From CAZJBP01 sp964544115 (GTDB taxonomy: Bacteria; Verrucomicrobiota; Kiritimatiellia; UBA8416; JADHWI01), in the NCBI GenBank assembly GCA_964544115.1, contig CAZJBP010000003.1, positions 1 through 47,434 on the forward strand: a stretch of DNA of 47,434 bases, written 5' to 3'. The notes under the pieces are model-generated. The model did not search any database. It worked only from the letters and a program-made list of their open reading frames with translations, and was not told the DNA's origin. The translations under genes and the position numbers were made by a program. Positions 16,960 through 25,486 of the stretch are shown here, one piece after another (within the stretch, counting starts at the first letter, position 1; the number at the start of each line of letters is the position of its first letter).

Positions 16960-18996
16960 TCACGCCCGCTTCGATGGCGTCAGCGCGGCGGCCACGTCCA
17001 ACCACTTCATCTCCTTCGGGGTCAACTGCACCTCCAGCGCCGCCATGCTCGAGCGCATTTCGGAGACCGTGCGTGGACCGATAAGCGGGAAGGTCGGGAA
17101 CGGCTGGCAAAGCACCCAGGCCAGTGCTATGGCCACGGGATCGACCGCATACTTGGCGGCGAGTTCAACAGCCCGGGCCTGGCGCTTGAAGTTGTCGTCT
17201 GAATACCAGCTTTCCACCAGCGATGGGTCGTCACGTTTGTCGGGCCGGGCGCGGCCGGGCACAAAGAATCCACGCGCCTGGCTCGACCACGGCAGCAAAG
17301 GCATCCCGGTGCGTTTGAACCACGCCCTGGACGCTGCATCGTGACCGTGGATGCATCCGCCCCAGACAGGGTTGACCATTTCCGCAAGCGCGAGGTTGTT
17401 CGATACCGCCGAGAAGCCCTGCAGGCCCTTGCGCTTAGCGTAGGCATTGGCTTTCTTGACGCGATCGATGCTCCAGTTGCTGCCGCCGAACGCCTTGATC
17501 CTGCCGGCACGCACATGGTCATTCAGGACATCGATGAACTTGCCGACCGGGATTTGCGGATTGTCGCGGTGCATGAGGTAGATGTCGGCATAGTCGGTTC
17601 CAAGCCACTCCAACTGCTGTATCAACTGTGTCGTCAGGTCGGCAGGGTTGCATGCCGGTGTGTGTGCGCCTTTGGCAATGATCACGACCCGGTCGCGCAC
17701 GCCGCGCGATGCGATCCACCGGCCGAGCAGGCGGGATTTCCCCTCGCCATAGATGTGCGCTGTGTCGAAGGCGTTGCCGCCGCGTTCGAAGTAGTCGTCG
17801 AAAACCGCTGCCGCGTGCGGCATGCTGTCCTGGTTGTCCACACCCATGATCAGGCGGGCGACCGGCTTGTCGAGAGGGAGGATTCGGCCGCACGGAATAG
17901 GTCTGGGCGCCCGCACCTTCAGCGGCCTGTTGGCCACGGTCACGGGTCTCATGTTCTCCGGCTTTTCTGCCTCGTAGGTCAGCCCGATGGCCGCTCGCCA
18001 CGAGTCCAGGGTTCGGATGTTACCGAGCGTGTCGGCCCATGTCACTGCGGGTGATTCGGCTTGCAGGCGCCCTGCGCGGATGGCGCGGCCGCAGACATCC
18101 GCTTCGTGGGCAAAACTGGTAACGGCTGAATCCACCACTACCTCGCGCTGGGGCTGGCCCTGGCGATTCACAATGATACGGCCGGCTACGGCGCTTTCGC
18201 GCTCGGCCACGTACGGGTTGGGCAGGAAGATGTTGCCCTCACTGCCGAAGATGCGCACCACGTTGTCCTGGTTGACGCCTATGCCCGTGGAAAGGGACGC
18301 AACGATATCGTTCTGGAATTTCAGCGTGGCCACCGCCCACTCGTCCGCGCCTGTGGTTGGATTCAGGTGCGCGGCGCCGACAACTGAAACGGGGTCCGCG
18401 AAAGGCAGGCCTAATGAAGCTCCTGCCACAAGCCGTGAAATGGAGGCAGTGTAACAGCCGACGTCAAGAATGCCGCCGCCGGCCAGCGCATTGCTCCAGA
18501 GCCGGCTGTTGGCATCGAATCCGGCGTGGAATGAGAACGTCGCCTGAATGATGCTGACGTTGCCGATAGCCTTCTCGCGCAGCAGTTGCACCAGCGTTGC
18601 CGTTTGCGGATGGCAACGGTACATGAAGGCCTCCATCAGGAAGACCTTGTTGGCCAAGGCTGCTTCGATCATGGCCTGGGCTTCGTACTGGTTCAATGCA
18701 ATGGGCTTCTCAACGAGGATATGCTTGCCAGCCTCGGCGGCCTTGATGGTCCACTCCGCGTGCTGCGGGTGGGGCGTCGAGATGTAGACGGCTTCAACGT
18801 CCGGATCGGCGAGGAGCGCTTCGTAGGTCCCATGGCAGCGGGCAATGCCGAATGCAGCTCCAAAGTGTTTTGCCTTCTCAAGGGTGCGTGAACCGACGGC
18901 TGTCAATTCACCCGTCTGCGACACCCGCACTGCCCGTGCAAAAGCCTCGGCGATCGCGCCCGTGGCCAGCAAACCCCATCGGATCTTGTCGCTCAT
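16960..18996 (-). CDS. Gfo/Idh/MocA oxidoreductase fused to an aldo/keto reductase
   Basis: 678 residues. Residues 1-340 are a Gfo/Idh/MocA dehydrogenase: Rossmann start WGLLATGAIA and E96-K97-P98 in the substrate loop. Residues about 365-675 are an aldo/keto reductase with the full tetrad D411, Y416, K442 and H476. Both domains use NAD(P)(H), so the fusion could couple oxidation and reduction of a sugar, for example a keto-sugar route that recycles the cofactor. No signal peptide, so cytoplasmic. ATG 18996 has AGGAG at good spacing. Both active sites look intact. The substrate is not deducible, and the gene stands alone, convergent with the sulfur module. Confidence 0.85.
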   Translation of the reverse strand: MSDKIRWGLLATGAIAEAFARAVRVSQTGELTAVGSRTLEKAKHFGAAFGIARCHGTYEALLADPDVEAVYISTPHPQHAEWTIKAAEAGKHILVEKPIALNQYEAQAMIEAALANKVFLMEAFMYRCHPQTATLVQLLREKAIGNVSIIQATFSFHAGFDANSRLWSNALAGGGILDVGCYTASISRLVAGASLGLPFADPVSVVGAAHLNPTTGADEWAVATLKFQNDIVASLSTGIGVNQDNVVRIFGSEGNIFLPNPYVAERESAVAGRIIVNRQGQPQREVVVDSAVTSFAHEADVCGRAIRAGRLQAESPAVTWADTLGNIRTLDSWRAAIGLTYEAEKPENMRPVTVANRPLKVRAPRPIPCGRILPLDKPVARLIMGVDNQDSMPHAAAVFDDYFERGGNAFDTAHIYGEGKSRLLGRWIASRGVRDRVVIIAKGAHTPACNPADLTTQLIQQLEWLGTDYADIYLMHRDNPQIPVGKFIDVLNDHVRAGRIKAFGGSNWSIDRVKKANAYAKRKGLQGFSAVSNNLALAEMVNPVWGGCIHGHDAASRAWFKRTGMPLLPWSSQARGFFVPGRARPDKRDDPSLVESWYSDDNFKRQARAVELAAKYAVDPVAIALAWVLCQPFPTFPLIGPRTVSEMRSSMAALEVQLTPKEMKWLDVAAALTPSKRA

Positions 18997-19122
18997 GTTG
19001 TTCTCCTATGCCTGTGGTCTGTAACGCAAGCGGGGTGCATCTCTGAATGCGAATGTACGACTCTTGCATAACTGAGGTGAGACAGACAAGGAAATGCGAT
19101 TGTGCAATGGGAGGCTCTGCAA

Positions 19123-19525
19123 GTGGCGAGACATCTCAGACTGGAGTGTGAAGGCGCAATCTATCATGTAACGTCACGCGGAAACGAGCGGAGTCACAGG
19201 CATGACGCAGAGGCAGATCGCGCGCAGTCTGGGGTTGCGGGACGGGGCGAACGCGTCTTATCTTCTTCTAACGTATCGGGGTCGGTGTCGGTATCGGAAT
19301 CGGTATCTAGTGTGGCGTGCCGCAGATTCTCGGGTAACGGCCCCGCGGCATGTCATCGATTCCGATACCGATTCCGACGCCGACCCCGGGAAAAGATCCG
19401 AATCGAAGAGGGCCAACGCTTTAGATGCGTTTGCCCTGGGGTTGCGGGACGGGGCAGGTTTGTGCAGGATGCTTGCGCAGGCAGGGGCGCGGGTGCGCCG
19501 GAACCGCGGCGTTCGCAAGAGGTAG
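19123..19525 (+). pseudogene. remnant of a REP-associated (RAYT/IS200-like) transposase
   Basis: The first 25 residues from GTG 19123 (ARHLRLECEGAIYHVTSRGNER) are the classic N-terminus of RAYT transposases, preceded by GGGAGG. After that the frame is lost: a second frame from 19202 gives TQRQIARSLGLRDGA, the C-terminal helix-turn-helix of such proteins. After about 190 bases of repeat DNA the text LGLRDGAGLCRML...RVRRNRGVRKR resumes to a stop at 19525. The central catalytic region with HUH and Tyr motifs is missing. This is a decayed copy with an internal deletion and a duplicated C-terminal piece. Confidence 0.75.
19229..19455. repeat. direct repeat flanking a large imperfect inverted repeat (REPIN-like)
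   Basis: A 20-base sequence is present identically at 19229-19248 and 19436-19455. Between them lies an inverted repeat with 31-base arms at 19277-19307 and 19358-19388. 27 of 31 positions pair, and the loop is 50 bases. Each arm consists of hexamer-like units of the type TCGGNA. It sits within the RAYT remnant, the protein family known to mobilise REPINs. Confidence 0.7.
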
Positions 19526-19571
19526 GCATCAATGAGACGCCAACTATGCGCGTGGTCGCCGAGGTAGGTCG

Positions 19572-21221
19572 ATGGATCGTATCGTCTTGAATGTTGAGCC
19601 GACAATTCTAAATCCCGTGCGCGTGAAGAATGACGCAGGGCAGATAACAGTGACCGCATTTTATTCAGATGGCTCGCGGCGGGTTCTCAAGCCCTCAGAG
19701 GCGGTGATCACGGCGAGGAGCAAAGTCGCCAGCGGGAATGTCGAGGTGGCGACGGTTGAGGGCGGAAAGGTGGTGCCCAAAGAAGGCGGCATAGCAACCA
19801 TCGAAGCAGCCGTCGCCGAGGGCGGCAGGACCTTCACAGCCTCCGCCGAGGTGGTGGTCGCGCCCTACTACCGCGACTATCACCAGGCCTTGGTGTTGAA
19901 GCTCTTCCTCGGCATGGAGGGGGAGCCGGTGGAACGCCTTGTCAACGATCCCACCTTCCGCAAAGGGCACGACGTGATCTGTACGTTCGAGGAAGCAATC
20001 GAGGTCATTCGCAAGACCGACAACCTGACGCGCGGAATACCGAAGATTATCTACCTGGTCGGTTGGCAGAGAGGGGGTCACGATCACGGGTATCCCGCAT
20101 GGAGTGAGGTGAATCCCAGGATGAAGCGGGCGCAGGATGCCACTGCCCTCGACAGCCTGCGGTGGCTTATCCGCGAGGGCCGGAAGTTCAACACGACGGT
20201 CAGCCTGCACATCAACATGACGGATGCCTATAAGCATAGTCCGCTTTGGGATGAGTACGTTGCGAAGGACTGTGTCGCAAAGGATGAGAGCGGGCAATTG
20301 CTTGTTGCCGGAATCCAGGTGAAGGGCGATGACATGTATAACGTGGTCTATCCCAAAGAATGGGAAGCCGGGTTGGCGCAACGACGCATTGATGGATTGA
20401 TTGAGATGGTTCCAGAACTGAAAGAGGGACACACCATTCATGTCGATGTGTTCATTGCCAACCGCGACGGCGGCAAGCCGATCAGTCCCTGGCATGTGAA
20501 ACCAGAGAATGGCGGATTGACCCCGGACACGTATGTCGAAACCCAGCGCAAGATTTTCCACTACTGGCGGGACTGCGGTTTTGATGTCACCGGCGAGGGA
20601 ACCGGCTGGGCGCACCCGCCGGGCGAGCACTTTGTCGGCTTGCAGGCGATGTCGTGGTGGTATTCATGGGCACCGATGGAGATCCCGGAATGCCTGGGAG
20701 CGCGTGGGCGCACCGATCGCGACGGCGACGGCGATTTCCGCTTTGGCTCCAGCATGCACGGTGAGGACATCTGGAAGAATGACAAGACGAATATGCCAGG
20801 TTTCCTGGGCATGTTCTGCCGTACGACCCTGCCGTGGTATTACCTGAGCCGGCTGGAGCGGCAGAAGCTTGAGAACGAAGCGCTGCACTACAGCGACGGG
20901 GTTGTGGCCCGGACGGAAAACGGGAAACGCATTATTCACAAGGGCGACTTCGTCTTGCGCGAGGATGACAATCTCTTCGTTCCCGCACTGTGGAGAGAGG
21001 TGAATGAGATCATTGCCTACAGCAGGGACGGCTACGAGAACAAGGCGTGGCAACTGCCTGCCGATTGGAAGGATGTGAAGGGTGTCGATCTTTACAGGAT
21101 CACGCTGGAGGGGTGTGTGCCGCTGAAGAAGGGTGTTTCCTTGACCGGCGGTAAACTGAGTGTGTCGCTTGGAAAAGACGAGGCGGTGTCTGTTGTGCCG
21201 GCAGGGACAAAGCTTGAGTGA
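19572..21221 (+). CDS. GH101/GH129-like endo-alpha-N-acetylgalactosaminidase family protein
   Basis: 549 residues. A bacterial Ig-like domain (about 1-97) precedes a TIM-barrel region with IYLVGWQRGGHDHGYP (160-174), TTVSLHINMTDAY and IHVDVF (D292, candidate nucleophile), then DVTGEGTGW (E342, candidate acid). This order matches the GH101/GH129 group, which removes the core-1 disaccharide or GalNAc from mucin-type O-glycans; the exact family is uncertain. There is no signal peptide, although an Ig-like first domain usually belongs to exported enzymes, and the gene starts 46 bases after the RAYT wreck. The 5' end may therefore have been lost. A GAGGTAGG sequence precedes ATG 19572. Its stop overlaps the GH35 start (GTGA). 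Confidence 0.65.
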   Translation: MDRIVLNVEPTILNPVRVKNDAGQITVTAFYSDGSRRVLKPSEAVITARSKVASGNVEVATVEGGKVVPKEGGIATIEAAVAEGGRTFTASAEVVVAPYYRDYHQALVLKLFLGMEGEPVERLVNDPTFRKGHDVICTFEEAIEVIRKTDNLTRGIPKIIYLVGWQRGGHDHGYPAWSEVNPRMKRAQDATALDSLRWLIREGRKFNTTVSLHINMTDAYKHSPLWDEYVAKDCVAKDESGQLLVAGIQVKGDDMYNVVYPKEWEAGLAQRRIDGLIEMVPELKEGHTIHVDVFIANRDGGKPISPWHVKPENGGLTPDTYVETQRKIFHYWRDCGFDVTGEGTGWAHPPGEHFVGLQAMSWWYSWAPMEIPECLGARGRTDRDGDGDFRFGSSMHGEDIWKNDKTNMPGFLGMFCRTTLPWYYLSRLERQKLENEALHYSDGVVARTENGKRIIHKGDFVLREDDNLFVPALWREVNEIIAYSRDGYENKAWQLPADWKDVKGVDLYRITLEGCVPLKKGVSLTGGKLSVSLGKDEAVSVVPAGTKLE

Positions 21222-23731
21222 GAATCGAGTCACACGTCGGCTGGCCGTCAATACGTCGGTCTGAAGCCCGCGGAACTTGCGAATCTGTCGGGCGTGGGGT
21301 ATACGGACGTATCGGATGCAATAAGTTGCTTGCAGTTGCGGATGACCCCATATCTGAAGATGTGACCCCTGTCCCCCCAACCTGGAATCCCGACGCCGGG
21401 CGCACGTCTGCAGGCTTTGCGGGACGGCTCGAAGTCGCGGACTCGCGGCAGGACAGCCGTCTCAGCCTCGCCGCCTGGGCCGCGCCGACCGGGGCGGTCG
21501 AAACATGGAGCCTTGATGTCTCGACGCCCGCCCCGGCCGACCTGCCGGTCATCTGGCAGGATCGGAATCCGGAGGGGCTCGGCCTGTCGGCCAACCGGCT
21601 GCATTTCATGAAAGACGGCCGGCCCTGGCTGCCGGTGATGGGGGAAATGCACTACTGCCGCTGTCCGAACGAATCGTGGGAGGACGAACTGCGGAAGATG
21701 CAGGCCGGCGGCGTCGAGATCGCAGCCGCCTACGTGCTCTGGAACCACCATGAACGCGAGCCGGGCAAGTGGGATTGGAGCGGCGACCGCGACCTGCGCA
21801 GGTTCGTTGAATGCGCTCGCCAAGCGGGCCTGTTCGTGTGGCTTCGGACCGGACCGTACTGCAATGCCGAGGCCAGGAACGGCGGCCTGCCCGACTGGGT
21901 CGAGAAACTGCCGGGCAAGCGCACCAACGATCCGGACTACCTGAAGCACTGCCGGGAGCTGTACCGGCAGATCGGGGCGCAGATCAAGGGGCTCTGCTTC
22001 CGCGACGGCGGGCCGATCATCGGCATCCAGCTCGAGAACGAATACGCCTCCGGCCAGGCGGAACACATTGCCGCGCTCCATGCCATGGCGCGCGAGTTCG
22101 GCATGCGGGTTCCATTCTACTCCGTCACGGGCAACACGGTGTTCTTCAACACGCAGGATGACGTGATCCCAATGCAGGGCTCTTACGCGTACCGGGGCTG
22201 GGAACCCGAAGGAGGCGGACCGACCCATGACTTCCTCTTTGGGGACGATGCGTGGATCATGACCGTAGACTGTCAGCGGTGCTACTACGACTTCAGCCGT
22301 TTCCCGCGTGCCGCCGCCGAACTGGGTACGGGCAGCCCGATGCAGGGCGACACGCGCTTTACAGTCGAACCGGCGATCATTGAGGCCGCCGTGCAGAACC
22401 AGATCGGCCGTGGGCTCACGTTGCTGGGCTACTACATGTTCCATGGCGGGACGCAGATACCCGGAGTGGAAAGGGACGGATGGCCTCTCACGTATGACTT
22501 CCAGGCGCCGCTGGGCGAGTTCGGCCAGCGCTCTCCCACCTACAACCGCTTGCGGCTCTACCACAACTTCCTGAGGGACTACGGCGCCGCCCTCGCCGTG
22601 ATGCCGTGCTTCAGGGCGACGGATCTGCCGCAGGATCCAGCGGACATCCGCAAGCCCCGGTTCGCCGTCCGCAGTAACGGCAGGAGCGGATTTGTGTTCC
22701 TGAACAACACCCAGAAGAACGTCGCCATGCCGGGCAGGCGATTCCGGTTGGCGCTACACACCGCCGCCGGCCCCGTGCAGCTTCCGGACGAATTGCACGC
22801 TCCCCTGTTCCTGCGCGACAGAACGTGCGCGATGCTCCCATTTAACATGGACCTGGACGGCATTACGCTCGCGTGGGCCACGGTTCAGCCGTTCGCAAAG
22901 ATCGAGGTCAACGGTGTCCCGTGGCATTTCTTCTTCTGGGACAGGGCCACGGGTACCATCCCCGTGTTTGGTTTTCACGAAGATGTGGCCATCACGGGCG
23001 CCGACGGAAGACGAACAACCGGCAACGCGGTTGAAGGCGGATGCCATGCCGACTTCGAGTGGTGGGACCTGCGCGCCGGCAAAGCGCGCTGCCGCGTATT
23101 CCTCTTCTCGAAGGAAATGGCGGAGAGGGTCTACAGGATCAGGCTGGCGGGCATGGAGCGGCTGGTGATCACAGGCGCCCAGTTGATCGAACGTGACGGC
23201 GCGATTGAACTGAGAAGCTGTGCGCGGGAATTCGATCTGTCGATCATGCCGCCCCTTTCGACGCCGCTCATCCCGCGACAGGACGCCGTGAAGCTGATCG
23301 ACGGAGCGAGGACCGCGGTCATGTCCCCCCACACGATCAGGATTCCGGAAACGGGCTTCGCCATAGACGAACCGGTGCTCGGCAAAGACCGGACTAAAGT
23401 CAAGGTGCCGGCTCAATGGCCGGATACCTGGAGCGAATTCCTGATCGAGGTTGACTATCTCGGCTCGTCGGCCGACCTCATGGTGTGCGGGAGGAAGAAG
23501 ACCGACCACCTCATGTACGGCCCTGCGTGGGTCATCGGCGCCAGCCGCTTCATGCCGGACGCGGCGAAGGACGGCATTGAGTTTCAAGTCCAGCCATGGC
23601 ATGCCGGGATCGCGGGGGTAGCTCCGGAAAAGAAGCAACTGATCCTGGAGGCCGGCGCTTCGGCGGCCGTGATTTGCTCCGTACGCGCCTGGCCTGAATA
23701 CCGGGTCGAACTCAAGGTCGGCCAGACGTGA
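21218..23731 (+). CDS. GH35 beta-galactosidase family protein
   Basis: 837 residues from GTG 21218. The GH35 barrel begins only at about residue 122: GEMHYCRCP, YVLWNHHEREPGKWDW, LRTGPYCNAEARNGGLPDW, then E275 in QLENEY (acid/base) and GYYMFHGGTQ. The nucleophile is probably the Glu of AAELGTGS. The C-terminal half is beta-sandwich. The first 105 residues have no family resemblance I recognise, so the true start may lie further in or the region may be a fused remnant. There is no signal peptide. The reaction is removal of terminal beta-linked galactose, fitting between the GH101-like and GH110 enzymes. Coupled to both neighbours by GTGA overlaps. Confidence 0.8.
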   Translation: MRIESHVGWPSIRRSEARGTCESVGRGVYGRIGCNKLLAVADDPISEDVTPVPPTWNPDAGRTSAGFAGRLEVADSRQDSRLSLAAWAAPTGAVETWSLDVSTPAPADLPVIWQDRNPEGLGLSANRLHFMKDGRPWLPVMGEMHYCRCPNESWEDELRKMQAGGVEIAAAYVLWNHHEREPGKWDWSGDRDLRRFVECARQAGLFVWLRTGPYCNAEARNGGLPDWVEKLPGKRTNDPDYLKHCRELYRQIGAQIKGLCFRDGGPIIGIQLENEYASGQAEHIAALHAMAREFGMRVPFYSVTGNTVFFNTQDDVIPMQGSYAYRGWEPEGGGPTHDFLFGDDAWIMTVDCQRCYYDFSRFPRAAAELGTGSPMQGDTRFTVEPAIIEAAVQNQIGRGLTLLGYYMFHGGTQIPGVERDGWPLTYDFQAPLGEFGQRSPTYNRLRLYHNFLRDYGAALAVMPCFRATDLPQDPADIRKPRFAVRSNGRSGFVFLNNTQKNVAMPGRRFRLALHTAAGPVQLPDELHAPLFLRDRTCAMLPFNMDLDGITLAWATVQPFAKIEVNGVPWHFFFWDRATGTIPVFGFHEDVAITGADGRRTTGNAVEGGCHADFEWWDLRAGKARCRVFLFSKEMAERVYRIRLAGMERLVITGAQLIERDGAIELRSCAREFDLSIMPPLSTPLIPRQDAVKLIDGARTAVMSPHTIRIPETGFAIDEPVLGKDRTKVKVPAQWPDTWSEFLIEVDYLGSSADLMVCGRKKTDHLMYGPAWVIGASRFMPDAAKDGIEFQVQPWHAGIAGVAPEKKQLILEAGASAAVICSVRAWPEYRVELKVGQT

Positions 23732-25467
23732 ATGGCGGGACCGTCTACTTTGTCGATCCCAGAACCGGCGATGATGCAAATGCCGGCCTGACCCCCGGAA
23801 AGCCCTGGTGCAGCTTCAGACCCGTCAACGCACTTCGGCTGGGGCCTGGAGACAGGGTTGAGATTCGCCCCGGCACATTCCATGAAACACTCATGCCCAT
23901 GGGGGCTGGAACCGCCGGGAAGCCGATAGAAATCCGTTTCGCATCGGGCGACTATGACTTCCATCCCGACAACGCAGTAAGGCTCAAGCTGCACATCTCC
24001 AACAGCAATGACGATCCGTACACGCCCAAGGCTGTCGCATTCCTCTTTCAGGACATTAGACATGTGCGGATAACTGGCAACAGGACCGACATCTACGTTC
24101 ATGGTAAGATGATCCAGACGATGTTCGATCATGCTGAAGACGTGGTTCTGACAGGACTGGCATTTGACTACAGAAGGCCGCTGGTCTCGGAGTTCACCGT
24201 GGTGAAGGTCGCAGAGGGCCATGCCGATGTAAGGATACACCCTGACTCGACGTATGCCATCGAGAATGACCGGCTCGTGTGGCTGGGCGAGGGCTGGAGG
24301 TCGGCCGGTACGGACTTGAACCAGGAATGTGATCCCTCGGATGACGGCCGGGTATGGCGACGGGGCAGCGGTCCTTTGACCGGCGTGACTCGTTTCGAGC
24401 GGACGGGTCCCTTCGAGGTTCGTATGTTCTTTGATCAGAATCCGGGATTCACCGCCGGTCGCGTGATCCAGTTCCGGGAGACGTTCCGCGATTGCGCCGC
24501 CGGGTTCGTCCGGAGAAGCCGTAACATTGTATGGCGGGACTGCGCGTACCATTTCATGGGCGGGATGGGAATTGTGAGTCAGTTCAGCGAGGATCTGACT
24601 TTTGATCACGTCGCCTTTGCCCCTCGCCCCGGATCCGGCCGGACGACCTCGAGTTGGGCGGATATGCTTCATTTCTCAGGCTGCAGGGGAAGGATCGTCG
24701 TTGCCGACTGCGAAATGTCGGGATCACACGACGATCCGATCAACGTTCATGGCACGCATCTCAGGATCACAGGCCAGCCCGCCTCACATCAGATACTCCT
24801 GCGCTTCATGCATGGGCAGACCTATGGCATCGAGGCGTTTGTGCCAGGCGATGAGGTCGAATTTGTCAGCCACCTCTCCCTTCGCGCCTATGCGACGAAT
24901 GTCGTCACCGCCGTGGAGGCAAAGGGCGACAAGGAAGTCCTCATTACCCTCGCAAGCCCTTGCCCGGCGGACATTGAGGCCAACGACGTAGTGGAAAACA
25001 TCACATGGACGCCTTCGGTCGAGGTGCGTAACTGCCGGGTGTCCGTCGACTCGTGCCGGGGTTTCCTGCTGAGCACGCGGCAGCCGGTACTGATCGAGAA
25101 CAATGTATTCCTGAAGACCGGGATGTCGGCCATTCTTATTGCGGACGACGCGAACTCCTGGTTCGAATCCGGTCCAGTGCGAGATGTCATGATCCGTGGC
25201 AACACGTTCATCAAGTGTTCCGAGCCGGTCGTCAACATTGCTCCGGAGAACCACACCGTTAATCCTGATGCGCCGGTGCACAGAAACATCCGCATCATGA
25301 ACAACACCTTCGACTTGGCCGGCGACATGGCCATTTCCGCCAAGAGCGTCCACGGCCTGACCGTCACCGGCAACGGTTTTTCAACCCGGAAACTGCCGGT
25401 GCACACTGTTGCCTGTGCGGGCGTGGTGATCGCAGACAACGTTCAGGGTGATGGGCAGCACCCATAG
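23728..25467 (+). CDS. GH110 alpha-1,3-galactosidase-like beta-helix protein
   Basis: 579 residues forming a right-handed beta-helix, opening with YFVDPRTGDDANAGLTPGKPW. Key acids D312 (in WADMLHFSG), D335 and D336 (in HDDPINVHG) have the same spacing as D321, D344 and D345 reported for characterised GH110 enzymes. The family cleaves terminal alpha-1,3-galactose, as in blood group B and linear alpha-Gal epitopes. No signal peptide, so cytoplasmic if the GTG 23728 start (GTGA overlap with the GH35 stop) is right. Last gene of the three-gene coupled set; the next gene is convergent 20 bases away. Confidence 0.8.
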   Translation: MNGGTVYFVDPRTGDDANAGLTPGKPWCSFRPVNALRLGPGDRVEIRPGTFHETLMPMGAGTAGKPIEIRFASGDYDFHPDNAVRLKLHISNSNDDPYTPKAVAFLFQDIRHVRITGNRTDIYVHGKMIQTMFDHAEDVVLTGLAFDYRRPLVSEFTVVKVAEGHADVRIHPDSTYAIENDRLVWLGEGWRSAGTDLNQECDPSDDGRVWRRGSGPLTGVTRFERTGPFEVRMFFDQNPGFTAGRVIQFRETFRDCAAGFVRRSRNIVWRDCAYHFMGGMGIVSQFSEDLTFDHVAFAPRPGSGRTTSSWADMLHFSGCRGRIVVADCEMSGSHDDPINVHGTHLRITGQPASHQILLRFMHGQTYGIEAFVPGDEVEFVSHLSLRAYATNVVTAVEAKGDKEVLITLASPCPADIEANDVVENITWTPSVEVRNCRVSVDSCRGFLLSTRQPVLIENNVFLKTGMSAILIADDANSWFESGPVRDVMIRGNTFIKCSEPVVNIAPENHTVNPDAPVHRNIRIMNNTFDLAGDMAISAKSVHGLTVTGNGFSTRKLPVHTVACAGVVIADNVQGDGQHP

Positions 25468-25486
25468 GGACTGGTTAGTAATCCAC

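Noticed and set aside
18997..19122. Promoters in the gap before the RAYT remnant
   Set aside because: No -35/-10 pair with acceptable spacing on either strand beyond chance.
19277..19388. Hexamer repeats as a CRISPR array
   Set aside because: There are no spacers between regular repeats; the units form two inverted arms.
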